Shown here: one piece after another, positions 44,012 to 52,541 of the stretch | How the letters are laid out: the number at the start of each line of letters is the position of its first letter | Numbering within the stretch: position 1 is the first letter of the stretch | Origin: Rhodococcus sp. ABRD24 | GTDB taxonomy: Bacteria; Actinomycetota; Actinomycetes; Mycobacteriales; Mycobacteriaceae | Assembly (NCBI RefSeq): GCF_004328705.1 | Contig: NZ_CP035319.1 | Span: forward strand, 4,340,001 to 4,404,000 | Direction of reading: 5' to 3' | Length of the DNA: 64,000 bases | The notes under the pieces: generated by a model | Databases searched by the model: none | The model's input: the letters and a program-made list of their open reading frames with translations, nothing else | What the model was told of the DNA's origin: nothing | Position numbers and translations under genes: made by a program

Positions 44012-44593
44012 CTATGCCTTCGGCTCGCCGACGGCGATGGTGGAGCCGAGGTCGCCCGCGTCGTGCCCGCAATCGCAGTCGTCACCGCAGCCACCGCAGC
44101 CGCCCGCGTAGGAGTCGTCGTCGGCATCGCAGTCGAGGGTGCCGCCGAACTTCGCCGCGAAATCGTCGTCGAGGTCGTGGGTGAGCTCGTGGATCTCGTC
44201 AACCAGGTTGATCAGATGCTGCGGGGCGAACGGGTCGGCGTCGACGACCGTCGAGACCAGCAGGTGCTCGTCCTCGAGGGTGAAGCGCAGACGCGGCCAC
44301 TCGACGGACAGCTCGACGAGCTGCTCGACGGCCTTCGAGTGGTCGGTGAGCCCGGTGACGAGTGAGGACCACACGTGCAGCTGCGGGCCGTCCTCGGCGA
44401 CGGTGACGTAGACGCCGAAGCCGTGGACGGGGATGAGGATGTCGCCGTCCTCGTCGGTCTCCGGCGCGCTGCCGAGCAGCTCGGTCAGCGTCCGCACCGA
44501 GAGGCTGTGCAGCTGCTCGCGCTCCTCCGTGGCGATCGCCAGTGCCCCGTCGATACGGGTCGGTTCGATGTCGATGGTGTCGTGCTCGGTCAT
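44012..44593 (-). CDS. YbjN/CesT-like domain protein with Cys-rich acidic tail
   Basis: A 193-residue acidic protein. Residues ~35-145 have the YbjN/type III chaperone-like alpha-beta pattern: ILIPVHGFGVYVTVAEDG, LHVWSSLVTGL, LRFTLEDEHLLVSTVVDADP in part. The tail after ~150 is unusual: CDADDDSYAGGCGGCGDDC and CGHD, six cysteines and a His among Asp and Gly, followed by a short ending. It is conserved in spacing like a metal-binding segment, but no known zinc or iron motif fits exactly. It is the second protein of this fold in the window. Its start faces the methyltransferase end over about 200 bp, the left edge of the low-GC island. Confidence 0.75.
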   Translation of the reverse strand: MTEHDTIDIEPTRIDGALAIATEEREQLHSLSVRTLTELLGSAPETDEDGDILIPVHGFGVYVTVAEDGPQLHVWSSLVTGLTDHSKAVEQLVELSVEWPRLRFTLEDEHLLVSTVVDADPFAPQHLINLVDEIHELTHDLDDDFAAKFGGTLDCDADDDSYAGGCGGCGDDCDCGHDAGDLGSTIAVGEPKA

Positions 44594-44798
44594 GATTCCC
44601 CTGTCCGGCGCCGGCCGGATCTACGGTTCGGACGCTGCTTGGTGTGTCGTGCGGACCCACCGTACCGCGAAACCCTGAGGTCGTTGGACGGGGCTTCAGG
44701 AACAAGTGATATTCGTGACAGGCTTTTGCTGACCAACGTGATGCAAATTAGTTTCAGCCAGTTGGCTCGAAACTGAGAATCGACGATGTGTCCAGATT

Positions 44799-45875
44799 TT
44801 AGTCTTCGCTGAGTGCTCGGGAAATGGTCCTGCCGATGGCGCGACCAAGCGGAATAGGTACTGCATTACCAATTTGTTTGGCGATCGAAGTTTTAGATCC
44901 TACCCACTGGTAGTCTTCGGGAAATCCTTGGAGTCGCGTCGCCTCATAGTGCGTAATTGCGCGATCCTCTGACGGATGCAGGTAGCGCCCCTTCTCGGGC
45001 TTGAAGAATTCCGTTCGAATTGTTACCGACGGGCGATCCCAATGCATCCGGCCCATTACGTCGGCGGAGCCTGTTTTGTGATTTCGCCAACACTCGGCTA
45101 GTAAATGATCGGGTAGGTTGAACCGATTTCCGCCCGAAGGTATTTCTTTGAATCTGTCGAGTGAGACCTTTTCGTATCGCCTGCTTAGGTGTAGATCCAT
45201 CGATTTGAACGCTCCGGGGAGTTGCTTTCCGTTAAATTCAATAAACGAATCGGGAAGTTGTGTTTCGTGAACTGTGTGCGCGATGCCGGCAAGGGCCGCG
45301 CGCACCGTTACCGGGTTCTCGCTGTGTGTATCTTTGGGGAGTTCTGGAGATTTGAGATCTCGATGCCAGCCAAAGATGATCGTTCGTTTTCGCGCTTGCG
45401 CAGCGCCGAAATGTGCGGAGTTGAGAACGGCTACATCGAATGTATAGTTTTGCAGTCTTCCGTCGCGCTTGGTGCTTTGGCGAAAAAGTTCGAATTCCGG
45501 AGACTTCATGAACTGTGGGACGTTCTCCATTATGAAATAGCGAGGCGTAGCGAGCCGGACCGCTTCCGCGTACTGTGACCACAGCTTGTTGCGGGTATCG
45601 GCTGCGTCTTGTCTGCCGAGTGAAGAGAACCCCTGGCAGGGTGGGCCGCCGACGACAACATCGACCTCAGGTACATCCTCGTGGGCAAGCCAGTCCTCGA
45701 TCTTGCCAGCGTAGACGTGTGCGTCGAAGTTTGTGGCGTAGGTCGCTGCTGCCGCTACGTCCATCTCGACCGCGGTGACGGGCCTGAAGCGTTCGTCTGC
45801 AGCGTGTAGGCCTGCAGAAAGCCCGCCAGCTCCTGCAAATAGATCAAGAGTTCGGAAGGCTGACGTGCGCGACAT
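44799..45875 (-). CDS. DNA (cytosine-5) methyltransferase
   Basis: A 358-residue C5-methyltransferase. Motif I is LDLFAGAGGLSAGL (10-23), motif IV VVGGPPCQGFSSLGRQD with catalytic Cys80, motif VI MENVP (116-120), motif VIII QARKRTIIFG, and the C-terminal motifs IX (RPSVTIRTEF) and X (AKQIGNAVPIPLG). The target-recognition region between VIII and IX is short, about 100 residues; the recognised sequence cannot be read from it. ATG at 45873-45875 is the natural start; the upstream extension lacks coding character. It faces the Z1 operon across 330 bp. It most likely provides the self-marking modification of the island's restriction-like system. Confidence 0.95.
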   Translation of the reverse strand: MSRTSAFRTLDLFAGAGGLSAGLHAADERFRPVTAVEMDVAAAATYATNFDAHVYAGKIEDWLAHEDVPEVDVVVGGPPCQGFSSLGRQDAADTRNKLWSQYAEAVRLATPRYFIMENVPQFMKSPEFELFRQSTKRDGRLQNYTFDVAVLNSAHFGAAQARKRTIIFGWHRDLKSPELPKDTHSENPVTVRAALAGIAHTVHETQLPDSFIEFNGKQLPGAFKSMDLHLSRRYEKVSLDRFKEIPSGGNRFNLPDHLLAECWRNHKTGSADVMGRMHWDRPSVTIRTEFFKPEKGRYLHPSEDRAITHYEATRLQGFPEDYQWVGSKTSIAKQIGNAVPIPLGRAIGRTISRALSED

Positions 45876-46205
45876 GGGCAAACGATAGCTTGTGGCTCGG
45901 ACAGGAATCGACGCATCCTCGGCGCCGTCCGGGGGTCCGATCGAAGCTCGGCGACGATGTCGGGCCGAGTCCACCGACTTCTCTGACGCTTTTTCCGCAT
46001 CCCCGTGCGAAGCGCTTGGGGGAGTTCGATACTGTCAGTTGGCTGAGAAGAGACCGGTTGGTGCAGAGTCGCTTCGACTCCGATGGTGTGCGCTTCTCAC
46101 GCAACAGTTCAATGGCTGGTGCAACCATCGGGGTGAGTTTTGCGCGAGTCCAAGTTCAGTACTTTGTTTATCGAAACCGAGTGTGCATAAGTGCAGGGGG
46201 GGCGA
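45876..46205. promoter_or_regulatory. Divergent control region between methyltransferase and Z1 operon
   Basis: 330 bp without a supported gene, low in GC. It must carry the divergent promoters. Weak open frames exist on both strands but none has a ribosome site or recognisable motif. AGGGGGGG just before 46206 is the ribosome site of the Z1 gene. No controller (C) protein gene is present, so balanced expression would have to come from this region or from the methyltransferase itself. Confidence 0.55.
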
Positions 46206-48797
46206 ATGACGGTCGAAGAGATCTCGGACGAACAAGTGGAGCAGCTCTACCAGGTGTTCCTCAAGTTCACCGAGTCGATGACTCCGCATGACGCAGTGAA
46301 GAATCTGAGATTGTTCGACGCGGCAGAGAAGACCATCGAGCTGGTGCGGGCGAAGCATGAGGCCGAAAGTCTGCGGATTCGGGAGCTCGACGAACCGCCA
46401 GCGGTGTTCCTTAACGGACGCCCGACCTGGTATACGGGCCCTGACATGGACAAGGACAAGAATTGGCCCGCCCTGGTGGCGTCCATGCGGAGGAAGGACT
46501 TTGGGAACGTCGAGTCGGTCGACGAGTCGTCCACAAAGGTCGTCGCCCTCCTCGACCACCCGAAGCAGGACGAGTTCCGAACCCGCGGGCTCGTTGTCGG
46601 GTTCGTCCAGTCCGGCAAGACTACTAACTTCACCGCGGTGATGGCGAAGGCTGCGGACCGCGGCTACAAGTTGTTTATCGTGCTGTCAGGTATCCACAAC
46701 GCACTGCGCCGTCAGACACAAATTCGACTCATCAAGGATCTCGTGGACGCGAACCCGGGACAGTGGCACCAGGTCACTAGCGAGACCCAGGACTTCGTCC
46801 CGCCGCCGAACCCGAAGGCTTTCTTTGCTGCGAATGGACAGTTTCTGCTCCTTGTAGTTAAGAAGAACGCTACCGTCTTACGTAAGTTGAACAAATGGCT
46901 TGGTTCGGCCGGTGAATACCTTGACAAGTGCCCGACTCTAATTATCGATGACGAGGCCGATCAGTCCACGGTCGCCACGAAGAAGATTAACCCGCTGCTT
47001 TTCGATCTCCTTAACAAATTCCCGCGGGTCGGCTACATTGGGTATACGGCGACGCCGTTCGCGAACCTTCTCATCAACCCGTCGGTCGAAGAAGATTTCT
47101 ATCCCCGCGATTTCATTGTGAACCTACCGCAGCCAAAGGGCTACCATGGCCCCGAGGTCTTGTTCGGTCGCGATCTACTCGACGGCGAGGATCCTGAGGA
47201 TCTGCCAGGTGGCTGGGATATGATCCGGGAGGTTCCAGAGTGCGAGGTTAAGGATCTCAAGCCGCAGAACAGGAAAGAGGCCGCGGACTTCGAGCCAGCG
47301 ATTACTCATTCTCTCCGGTCTGCTGTGGAGTGGTTTTGGCTTGCCACTGCGGCACGTCGGGTTCGTGGTGGCGGTAACCCACACTCGTCGATGCTTGTGC
47401 ATACGACGACCGAGACGCGTGTGCATGAGGCGTTCAAGGAGCCGCTACTAGCCCTTCGTGATCGGACTTTGCGCCGGCTGAACGCTGGAGATGCGGTATT
47501 CGTGGAGCGTCTTCGTTCGACCTGGGAAGACGAGACGTCTCGTGTCCCCGCCAGTGACTTCAAAGAAGTGAAGGTGCCCTTCGAGTCGGTACTAGGCAAG
47601 CTCCCCGAGGTCGTCCGTGACACCCGTGTGGTAATCGACAACTACCGCAGCAAGGACCGGCTGAACTACGAGTCGGGTCCGGTGACCGCGATCGCGGTTG
47701 GCGGCAGCACTCTTTCCCGCGGTCTGACGCTCGAGGGCTTGATCTCGAGCATTTTCGTCCGAGCGGTGTCTGCTTACGACACCTTGCTGCAGATGGGCCG
47801 ATGGTTCGGATACCGCGACCACTACGCTGATCTTCCTCGAATCTGGATAACCGATGAGCTTGAGGGGTGGTTCAAGCACCTCGCCACGGTCGAAGCGGAC
47901 ATGCGACAAGACATCAATCGCTATATGACGTCCAACGAGACGCCTCTGACATTTGCGGTGCGTCTTCGGTCGCACCCGAAGATGAGTATTACTTCCAAGG
48001 CGAAGATGACGAGTGCCGTCCTCGCGCACGCCGCGTACGGCGGTCAGCTCGTCGAGTCGCGGTTCTTCGATGTCTCCGACACCGGCGGCGACTGGCTGGC
48101 ACGTAACGCGGCCGCGGCAAGGGCCCTAGTCGGAGCCGCAGCCAAGGACGGTGTCCGCGAGGAGGACCGGAAGCAGTCGGCGGTCTTCACGGATGTTCCC
48201 TACGGCACCGTGGTCGATTTCCTGCAGACCTATGAATTCCACCGAGAATCGTCGGATGGTGACCGCAATCGCCTCGTTAACTACGTCAGCAAGAGGGTCC
48301 GAGCTGGGGCGCTTCTTCGATGGAGTGTCGCTGTCATCGGGAACAGCCGGGGTGAGACCGCTGCTTGCGACATGGATGGCGGGGTCTCGGTCAGGATGGT
48401 CAAGCGCGCCCGACTCGGGCAGAAGGACGAGGATCTCGGTGGTGTCGCGGACATCAAGACTCTAAGCAGCCGACGGGACGAGACTATCGATCTGATCGTC
48501 GACGGACCGGTACCGGGAACGCATGTTGAGATCCTCAAGCTGCGGCAGGACCAACGCCCAGACCAGGGCCTCCTGTTGGTGTACCCGATCGAGCCCGAGT
48601 CGGACACGGGAACGGGAGGGCGTCGGCCGCTCGCGGCGCCGACTGACGACGTAGTGGTTGGTGTCTCCATTCTGTTCCCTGAGCCCCGGCCGGGAAGTAA
48701 CGATTCCGACGTTGAGTACTGGAGCGCGGATCTCTCGAACGTCGCGGTCGAGGTAGAAGACGACTCCGTTCTCGAGCAGGACGACGAGACCGTATGA
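46206..48797 (+). CDS. Z1-domain SF2-type ATPase of a restriction-modification-like system
   Basis: An 863-residue protein. An N-terminal helical part is followed by a helicase-like ATPase: Walker A GFVQSGKT (132-139), an IVLSGIHNALRRQT segment, motif II LIIDDEADQ (245-253), motif III YTATPFANLLI (280-290), then the Z1 domain with VAVGGSTLSRGLTLEGL and LLQMGRWFGYR near 495-545, the equivalents of motifs V and VI. Z1 ATPases are known from comparative genomics as components of methylase-linked defence operons with GHKL ATPases. AGGGGGGG precedes ATG 46206; GTG at 46191 is less likely. The stop overlaps the next ATG. Predicted role: ATP-driven translocation or target recognition on DNA. Confidence 0.93.
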   Translation: MTVEEISDEQVEQLYQVFLKFTESMTPHDAVKNLRLFDAAEKTIELVRAKHEAESLRIRELDEPPAVFLNGRPTWYTGPDMDKDKNWPALVASMRRKDFGNVESVDESSTKVVALLDHPKQDEFRTRGLVVGFVQSGKTTNFTAVMAKAADRGYKLFIVLSGIHNALRRQTQIRLIKDLVDANPGQWHQVTSETQDFVPPPNPKAFFAANGQFLLLVVKKNATVLRKLNKWLGSAGEYLDKCPTLIIDDEADQSTVATKKINPLLFDLLNKFPRVGYIGYTATPFANLLINPSVEEDFYPRDFIVNLPQPKGYHGPEVLFGRDLLDGEDPEDLPGGWDMIREVPECEVKDLKPQNRKEAADFEPAITHSLRSAVEWFWLATAARRVRGGGNPHSSMLVHTTTETRVHEAFKEPLLALRDRTLRRLNAGDAVFVERLRSTWEDETSRVPASDFKEVKVPFESVLGKLPEVVRDTRVVIDNYRSKDRLNYESGPVTAIAVGGSTLSRGLTLEGLISSIFVRAVSAYDTLLQMGRWFGYRDHYADLPRIWITDELEGWFKHLATVEADMRQDINRYMTSNETPLTFAVRLRSHPKMSITSKAKMTSAVLAHAAYGGQLVESRFFDVSDTGGDWLARNAAAARALVGAAAKDGVREEDRKQSAVFTDVPYGTVVDFLQTYEFHRESSDGDRNRLVNYVSKRVRAGALLRWSVAVIGNSRGETAACDMDGGVSVRMVKRARLGQKDEDLGGVADIKTLSSRRDETIDLIVDGPVPGTHVEILKLRQDQRPDQGLLLVYPIEPESDTGTGGRRPLAAPTDDVVVGVSILFPEPRPGSNDSDVEYWSADLSNVAVEVEDDSVLEQDDETV

Positions 48798-49786
48798 CAA
48801 TCACCGGGGCGCAGGTCCAAGCACTCTGGACCGCAGTGGCGGCGCAGCCTGCAACGATGGCATTTCGGACGGCAGAGGTCGGCACTGACTGTTCACGAGG
48901 ACCATTGCTGGCTGCTGTCGACCGATCTGGGCGGCGAGTTCTCCTAATTCCGATCTTGGCAAAGCAAACGCTCAAGGAAGACATCGACGGTCAGGCGGTA
49001 GTGCTCCGCAAGCGGGCGTTGGAGAACGATGAGAGCTACCGGACGTACGCGTGCCTGGAGCTGGTCGACGCAGGCCAGGACGACCTGTTCGCAGCACTTT
49101 GCGTCGAAGTGATCGAGCGAGTTGCTGCGCATCCAGACAAGGCTGTTTCCGCGCTCCAGAGGGTCCTTTCTGACTGGAAGGCCCTCCTTGCAGGTGCGCG
49201 CCAGGCATTATCGCCATCCGCTTTGACTGGGCTGTTCGGTGAGCTGTACGTCTTGCGGGAATTGGTCCAGCGTGACTCCGGCGCGGTCGCCTTCTGGACC
49301 GGACCGCTGCGAACTGCACAGGATTTCCATCGCGGTATCGATGCCATCGAGGTCAAAACCACCGCTGCCGTAGACGGGCGACAAGTGCGGATCAACGGTG
49401 TCAGCCAACTCGACTTCGCGATCCCGGGCCGACTGGTTCTCAGGTGGTTTCGGCTCGTGACCGGCCGAGGTATGTCGATCCCATCCCTCGTCGAGGAGAT
49501 CGCAACACTATCGGACGACGCGGCGGGATTCTCGAAGCTTCTCCGGGAGTACGGATATCGCGATACCGATCGAGAGATCTACGCGAGGCGGTTGTTCGAG
49601 GTCGTTGAACACCGCGCGTACGAGGTCGGACATAACTTCCCGCGTGTCGTTCGCTCGAGTTTTTCGGGAGGTGCGGTGCCGGCTGGCGTAACGGAGGTTG
49701 ACTACGTCATCGATCTGGACAGTGTGGGAGCTGAGGCGTCCCGTCTCGATGACAGGGCTCTCGCGCAGTTCATGGGGCCGTCGTGA
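48794..49786 (+). CDS. PD-(D/E)XK motif nuclease-like protein (DUF4420)
   Basis: A 330-residue protein with a restriction-endonuclease-like core: Glu150 in GLFGELYVLRELV, WTGP, then QDFHRGIDAIEVKTT, where Asp183 and Glu186-x-Lys188 form the D...ExK catalytic set, followed by the strand RQVRINGVSQL. This matches the DUF4420 family that accompanies Z1 proteins. The whole catalytic set is present, so cleavage activity is expected. The ATG overlaps the Z1 stop (ATGA), and the stop overlaps the GHKL gene start (GTGA). It is the best candidate for the effector nuclease of the island. Confidence 0.9.
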   Translation: MTITGAQVQALWTAVAAQPATMAFRTAEVGTDCSRGPLLAAVDRSGRRVLLIPILAKQTLKEDIDGQAVVLRKRALENDESYRTYACLELVDAGQDDLFAALCVEVIERVAAHPDKAVSALQRVLSDWKALLAGARQALSPSALTGLFGELYVLRELVQRDSGAVAFWTGPLRTAQDFHRGIDAIEVKTTAAVDGRQVRINGVSQLDFAIPGRLVLRWFRLVTGRGMSIPSLVEEIATLSDDAAGFSKLLREYGYRDTDREIYARRLFEVVEHRAYEVGHNFPRVVRSSFSGGAVPAGVTEVDYVIDLDSVGAEASRLDDRALAQFMGPS

Positions 49787-51651
49787 CGGAGCCGCGGTGG
49801 TGGTCGCAGCCGTTTCCTCCGACTGGCGCGATTGCGTCAGAGGGGATCCGCAACCAGCTTGGAAGACCACCGGTCGACCCGTTAACTGTGTTCGTGAGGG
49901 AGACGGCGCAGAACTCCTGGGACGCACGACGGGTGGGGCTGCCAACGAACTATCGGCTCGAACTGACGGCTGTCTCTCCGACACACCGACCAGCGTGGCA
50001 GCGCCTGCTGACTCCGCCTCCGCAGACGCAGAAGTTCTTCGGCATCGGCAAGGCCGTGCGAACACCGAACCTCAGGCTGCTGTCAGTCGTCGACCGGGGC
50101 ACCAAAGGCCTCGGCGGGCCCACCCGCGCTGACGAGCTCTCGGAGGGCAGCCGGGACTGGGTCTCATTCGTTCTCAATGTCGGCGAGAAGCGCGACACCT
50201 TCCAGGGCGGTGGCACGTATGGTTACGGCAAGGCGGTCCTTTACCGATTGTCGAAGGTTGGGGCAATCTTGGTTTACACACGAACTGATGTTCCTGGCAC
50301 GGGGCTCACTTCTCGACTGATCGGAATCGCCCTCGGCGATTCCTACGATAGTGTGGAGCGCGCCGACGTGGCAGCCCGGCCGTATACCGGGCGCCATTGG
50401 TGGGGCGACGTCCAGGGCGAGCATGTGGAGCCACTGATCGGCGCAGAAGCTGATCGCGTCGCGCGGATGCTCGGGCTGCGTCCTTTCGGCGAGTCGGAGT
50501 CAGGGACTACGCTCACCGTCCTCGATCCCGACTTGGGAGACTTCGACGACGTCGAGTCGGCGGCACAGCATCTCGCTGACACAATTGCGTGGCATATGTG
50601 GCCAATCATGTTGCCTGAGAGAGGCGACCAGCTTTTGATCCCGCAAGTCGTTGCGGGCGGTCGGACGTTCGAGGTGCCCGATCCCGCTAAGACCTACCCG
50701 CTACACATGTTTGTCTCTGCCTACCGTCGCCTCGCGGCAGGGCGAGGGATGGCGTTGGAATGCAAGAACCCGCGTAAACAGCTCGGTCACTTCGCACTTG
50801 AGCGAGCTGTAGTTGTTCCGATGTCTGGAGAGTCGGTACCGCTCGCAGCTAGTTACGCGGGCCTGGACGGAGATCCACATCACGTCTGCTTGATGCGCGC
50901 GCCTGAGTTGGTCGTCCAGTACTACAGGGGGCCTGAGCCGGGCTCGGTCAACAGGGCTTACGCAGGTGTATTTCGAGCTGATGACGAGCTTGACGACACG
51001 TTTGCCGCCGCCGAGCCGCCGACGCACGATCAGTGGGTGCATGAGCAATTGACGGGGCACTCGAAGACCTTTGTAAGGGTCACGTTCACAAGAATCAAGG
51101 AACAGCTCGCGGCCTTCCGGACGCCTGCGGCGTCGGTAACTTCGATATCGACCGGAGTTGCGTTGGGCGCCGCGAGCAACTTCCTCGGCGGTCTCGTTGC
51201 GGCAGCGTTCGCCGAGCCAGGCGCCAAGTCGAGTGATGGCGGCTCGGCGCGGGGTCGCAGTCGTGAACACACAGTTGGTTCCGGCAAGCAACCAGGTGAT
51301 TTCTCGCGTGCTACCCACGATCGAGTTCGAGTCGCCACAGTCGATGAACCCCGTGTCGAGGATCGGGACGGGGATGTTGTTGTCATCCAACGGTTTGCGG
51401 TTACCGGGCCAGGCCCGGTTCATCTTGACGCGCGTTTGGCCATTGTCACATGGGAGGGGCGCGAGGTTGAGGCGCCGGCGGGAGCCGCGCGCCCAAAGGT
51501 CCGATGCTGGGTGACCTCCGTGGGCGAGGTGGCGGCCGAAGCTTGCATCGTTGATACCCCCTGCGAAGTCGACCTTGTAGTTGACCCAGTCCCAGACACG
51601 ATGACCGACATTGCCGTTATCGGTGCATCTCCTGAGGAGGGGGTAGCGTGA
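49783..51651 (+). CDS. MORC/MutL-like GHKL ATPase
   Basis: A 622-residue protein with an N-terminal GHKL ATP-binding fold: N-box FVRETAQNSWDARR (Glu40, Asn44, Asp47), G1 box VVDRGTKGLGG (Asp104), G2 box QGGGTYGYGKAVLYR (141-155). These motifs, with Glu40 as general base, predict ATP hydrolysis coupled to dimer closure, as in MutL, gyrase B and MORC. An S5-like transducer region with conserved basic residues (CKNPRKQLGHFALERAVVVP in part) follows; the C-terminal ~130 residues are a disordered linker plus a beta-rich domain. GTG start overlaps the nuclease gene. Known family context: prokaryotic MORC-like ATPases in methylase-linked operons. Confidence 0.9.
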   Translation: MTEPRWWSQPFPPTGAIASEGIRNQLGRPPVDPLTVFVRETAQNSWDARRVGLPTNYRLELTAVSPTHRPAWQRLLTPPPQTQKFFGIGKAVRTPNLRLLSVVDRGTKGLGGPTRADELSEGSRDWVSFVLNVGEKRDTFQGGGTYGYGKAVLYRLSKVGAILVYTRTDVPGTGLTSRLIGIALGDSYDSVERADVAARPYTGRHWWGDVQGEHVEPLIGAEADRVARMLGLRPFGESESGTTLTVLDPDLGDFDDVESAAQHLADTIAWHMWPIMLPERGDQLLIPQVVAGGRTFEVPDPAKTYPLHMFVSAYRRLAAGRGMALECKNPRKQLGHFALERAVVVPMSGESVPLAASYAGLDGDPHHVCLMRAPELVVQYYRGPEPGSVNRAYAGVFRADDELDDTFAAAEPPTHDQWVHEQLTGHSKTFVRVTFTRIKEQLAAFRTPAASVTSISTGVALGAASNFLGGLVAAAFAEPGAKSSDGGSARGRSREHTVGSGKQPGDFSRATHDRVRVATVDEPRVEDRDGDVVVIQRFAVTGPGPVHLDARLAIVTWEGREVEAPAGAARPKVRCWVTSVGEVAAEACIVDTPCEVDLVVDPVPDTMTDIAVIGASPEEGVA

Positions 51652-52541
51652 GCCGCGCTTTTCCGTTCATTCGTCCACCGGCGGACGTCGTAATCGCAGG
51701 TCCTTGGTCATACGCGGTTGCCGACGGTACCGAGGAACTCCCACGGGAGCTGCCGGATTGGGACTACGACTCTGTCCTCTCAATCCGTCGGCCGGTGCAA
51801 ATTGACGGGCTGCGGGCCCGTCGTCTCAGCGGACTCGCCGAGGACGCGGAGGTCGATTTCACCGTCCGCTGGGCATCGCGTAGCTCGGCTCTACGTGGGA
51901 GGGCGTGGCGCGCCGAAGTGCCAGCGAGGGACGGGATCGAGATTGACATCGAATTCGATCTCGACGGTGATGAACTGGGCGGCGTTCTTGATCTCGACAC
52001 CGTCCTTACACTGCGCCGGTCAACCGAAGGCGCGTCACCGGCGGCAGCATGCCGACCAGGCAGCGTGCTCTGGAACGAAAAATTCTCCATCGTGCTGCAG
52101 GGCGACGCGGTCCTGTTCCCACTCGCTATTGCCGACTTCCACTACCTGCCCTATCCAACCAAAGCCAGCTGGTATCTCGAGATCGGCGAGGACCTCGATG
52201 CCGCCGCACTTGGGTCCATTCTCCTGCTTGCCAACGAGCGGCGGGAGGTCGTAGTCAACGCCCTTGCGGCCGCGGGAGCACCCTCGGTCGCCGACCGGCG
52301 TGTCCTCTCCGCTCTCCGTACCGATGTTCAGCGCGCGCTCATCGAACGTGCACTGACTCATGAGGATTTCGCCGACGACGTCGACTATCCGACCGGTTCG
52401 CTCGGCGCAGTGCTCACCGCGGTCCTGCGCATGACCTTCCCAGCGTTCAGTCTGGAGGCGCTAAGGCGCGAACGGCTTTCGGAGCCAGCACTATTCACCA
52501 GCCGCGTCCAGGACGCTACGGATCTTCTGGCGGCGCCGTGA
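51648..52541 (+). CDS. Uncharacterised protein of the Z1/GHKL defence operon
   Basis: A 297-residue protein with no family I can name. The first ~150 residues are beta-rich and acidic (VVIAGPWSYAV, EVDFTVRWASRSS, IEIDIEFDLDGDELGGVLDLD in part). A short central strand-turn region contains FSIVLQGDAVLFPLAIADF and FHYLPYPTKASWYLEIGEDLD (parts), and the C-terminus is helical, with DVQRALIERALTHEDFADDV. GTG start overlaps the ATPase stop and its stop overlaps the next start, so it is an obligate member of the operon. A structural adaptor or DNA/protein-recognition subunit is possible, but nothing in the sequence shows an enzyme. Confidence 0.82.
   Translation: MSRAFPFIRPPADVVIAGPWSYAVADGTEELPRELPDWDYDSVLSIRRPVQIDGLRARRLSGLAEDAEVDFTVRWASRSSALRGRAWRAEVPARDGIEIDIEFDLDGDELGGVLDLDTVLTLRRSTEGASPAAACRPGSVLWNEKFSIVLQGDAVLFPLAIADFHYLPYPTKASWYLEIGEDLDAAALGSILLLANERREVVVNALAAAGAPSVADRRVLSALRTDVQRALIERALTHEDFADDVDYPTGSLGAVLTAVLRMTFPAFSLEALRRERLSEPALFTSRVQDATDLLAAP

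Noticed and set aside
45876..46205. Controller (C) protein gene between methyltransferase and Z1 gene
   Set aside because: Short frames there lack a helix-turn-helix pattern and ribosome sites.
48794..49786. Reading the nuclease as a standard type II restriction enzyme paired with the methyltransferase
   Set aside because: It belongs with the Z1 and GHKL genes and matches DUF4420, not a known type II enzyme; the methyltransferase is in a separate divergent transcript.
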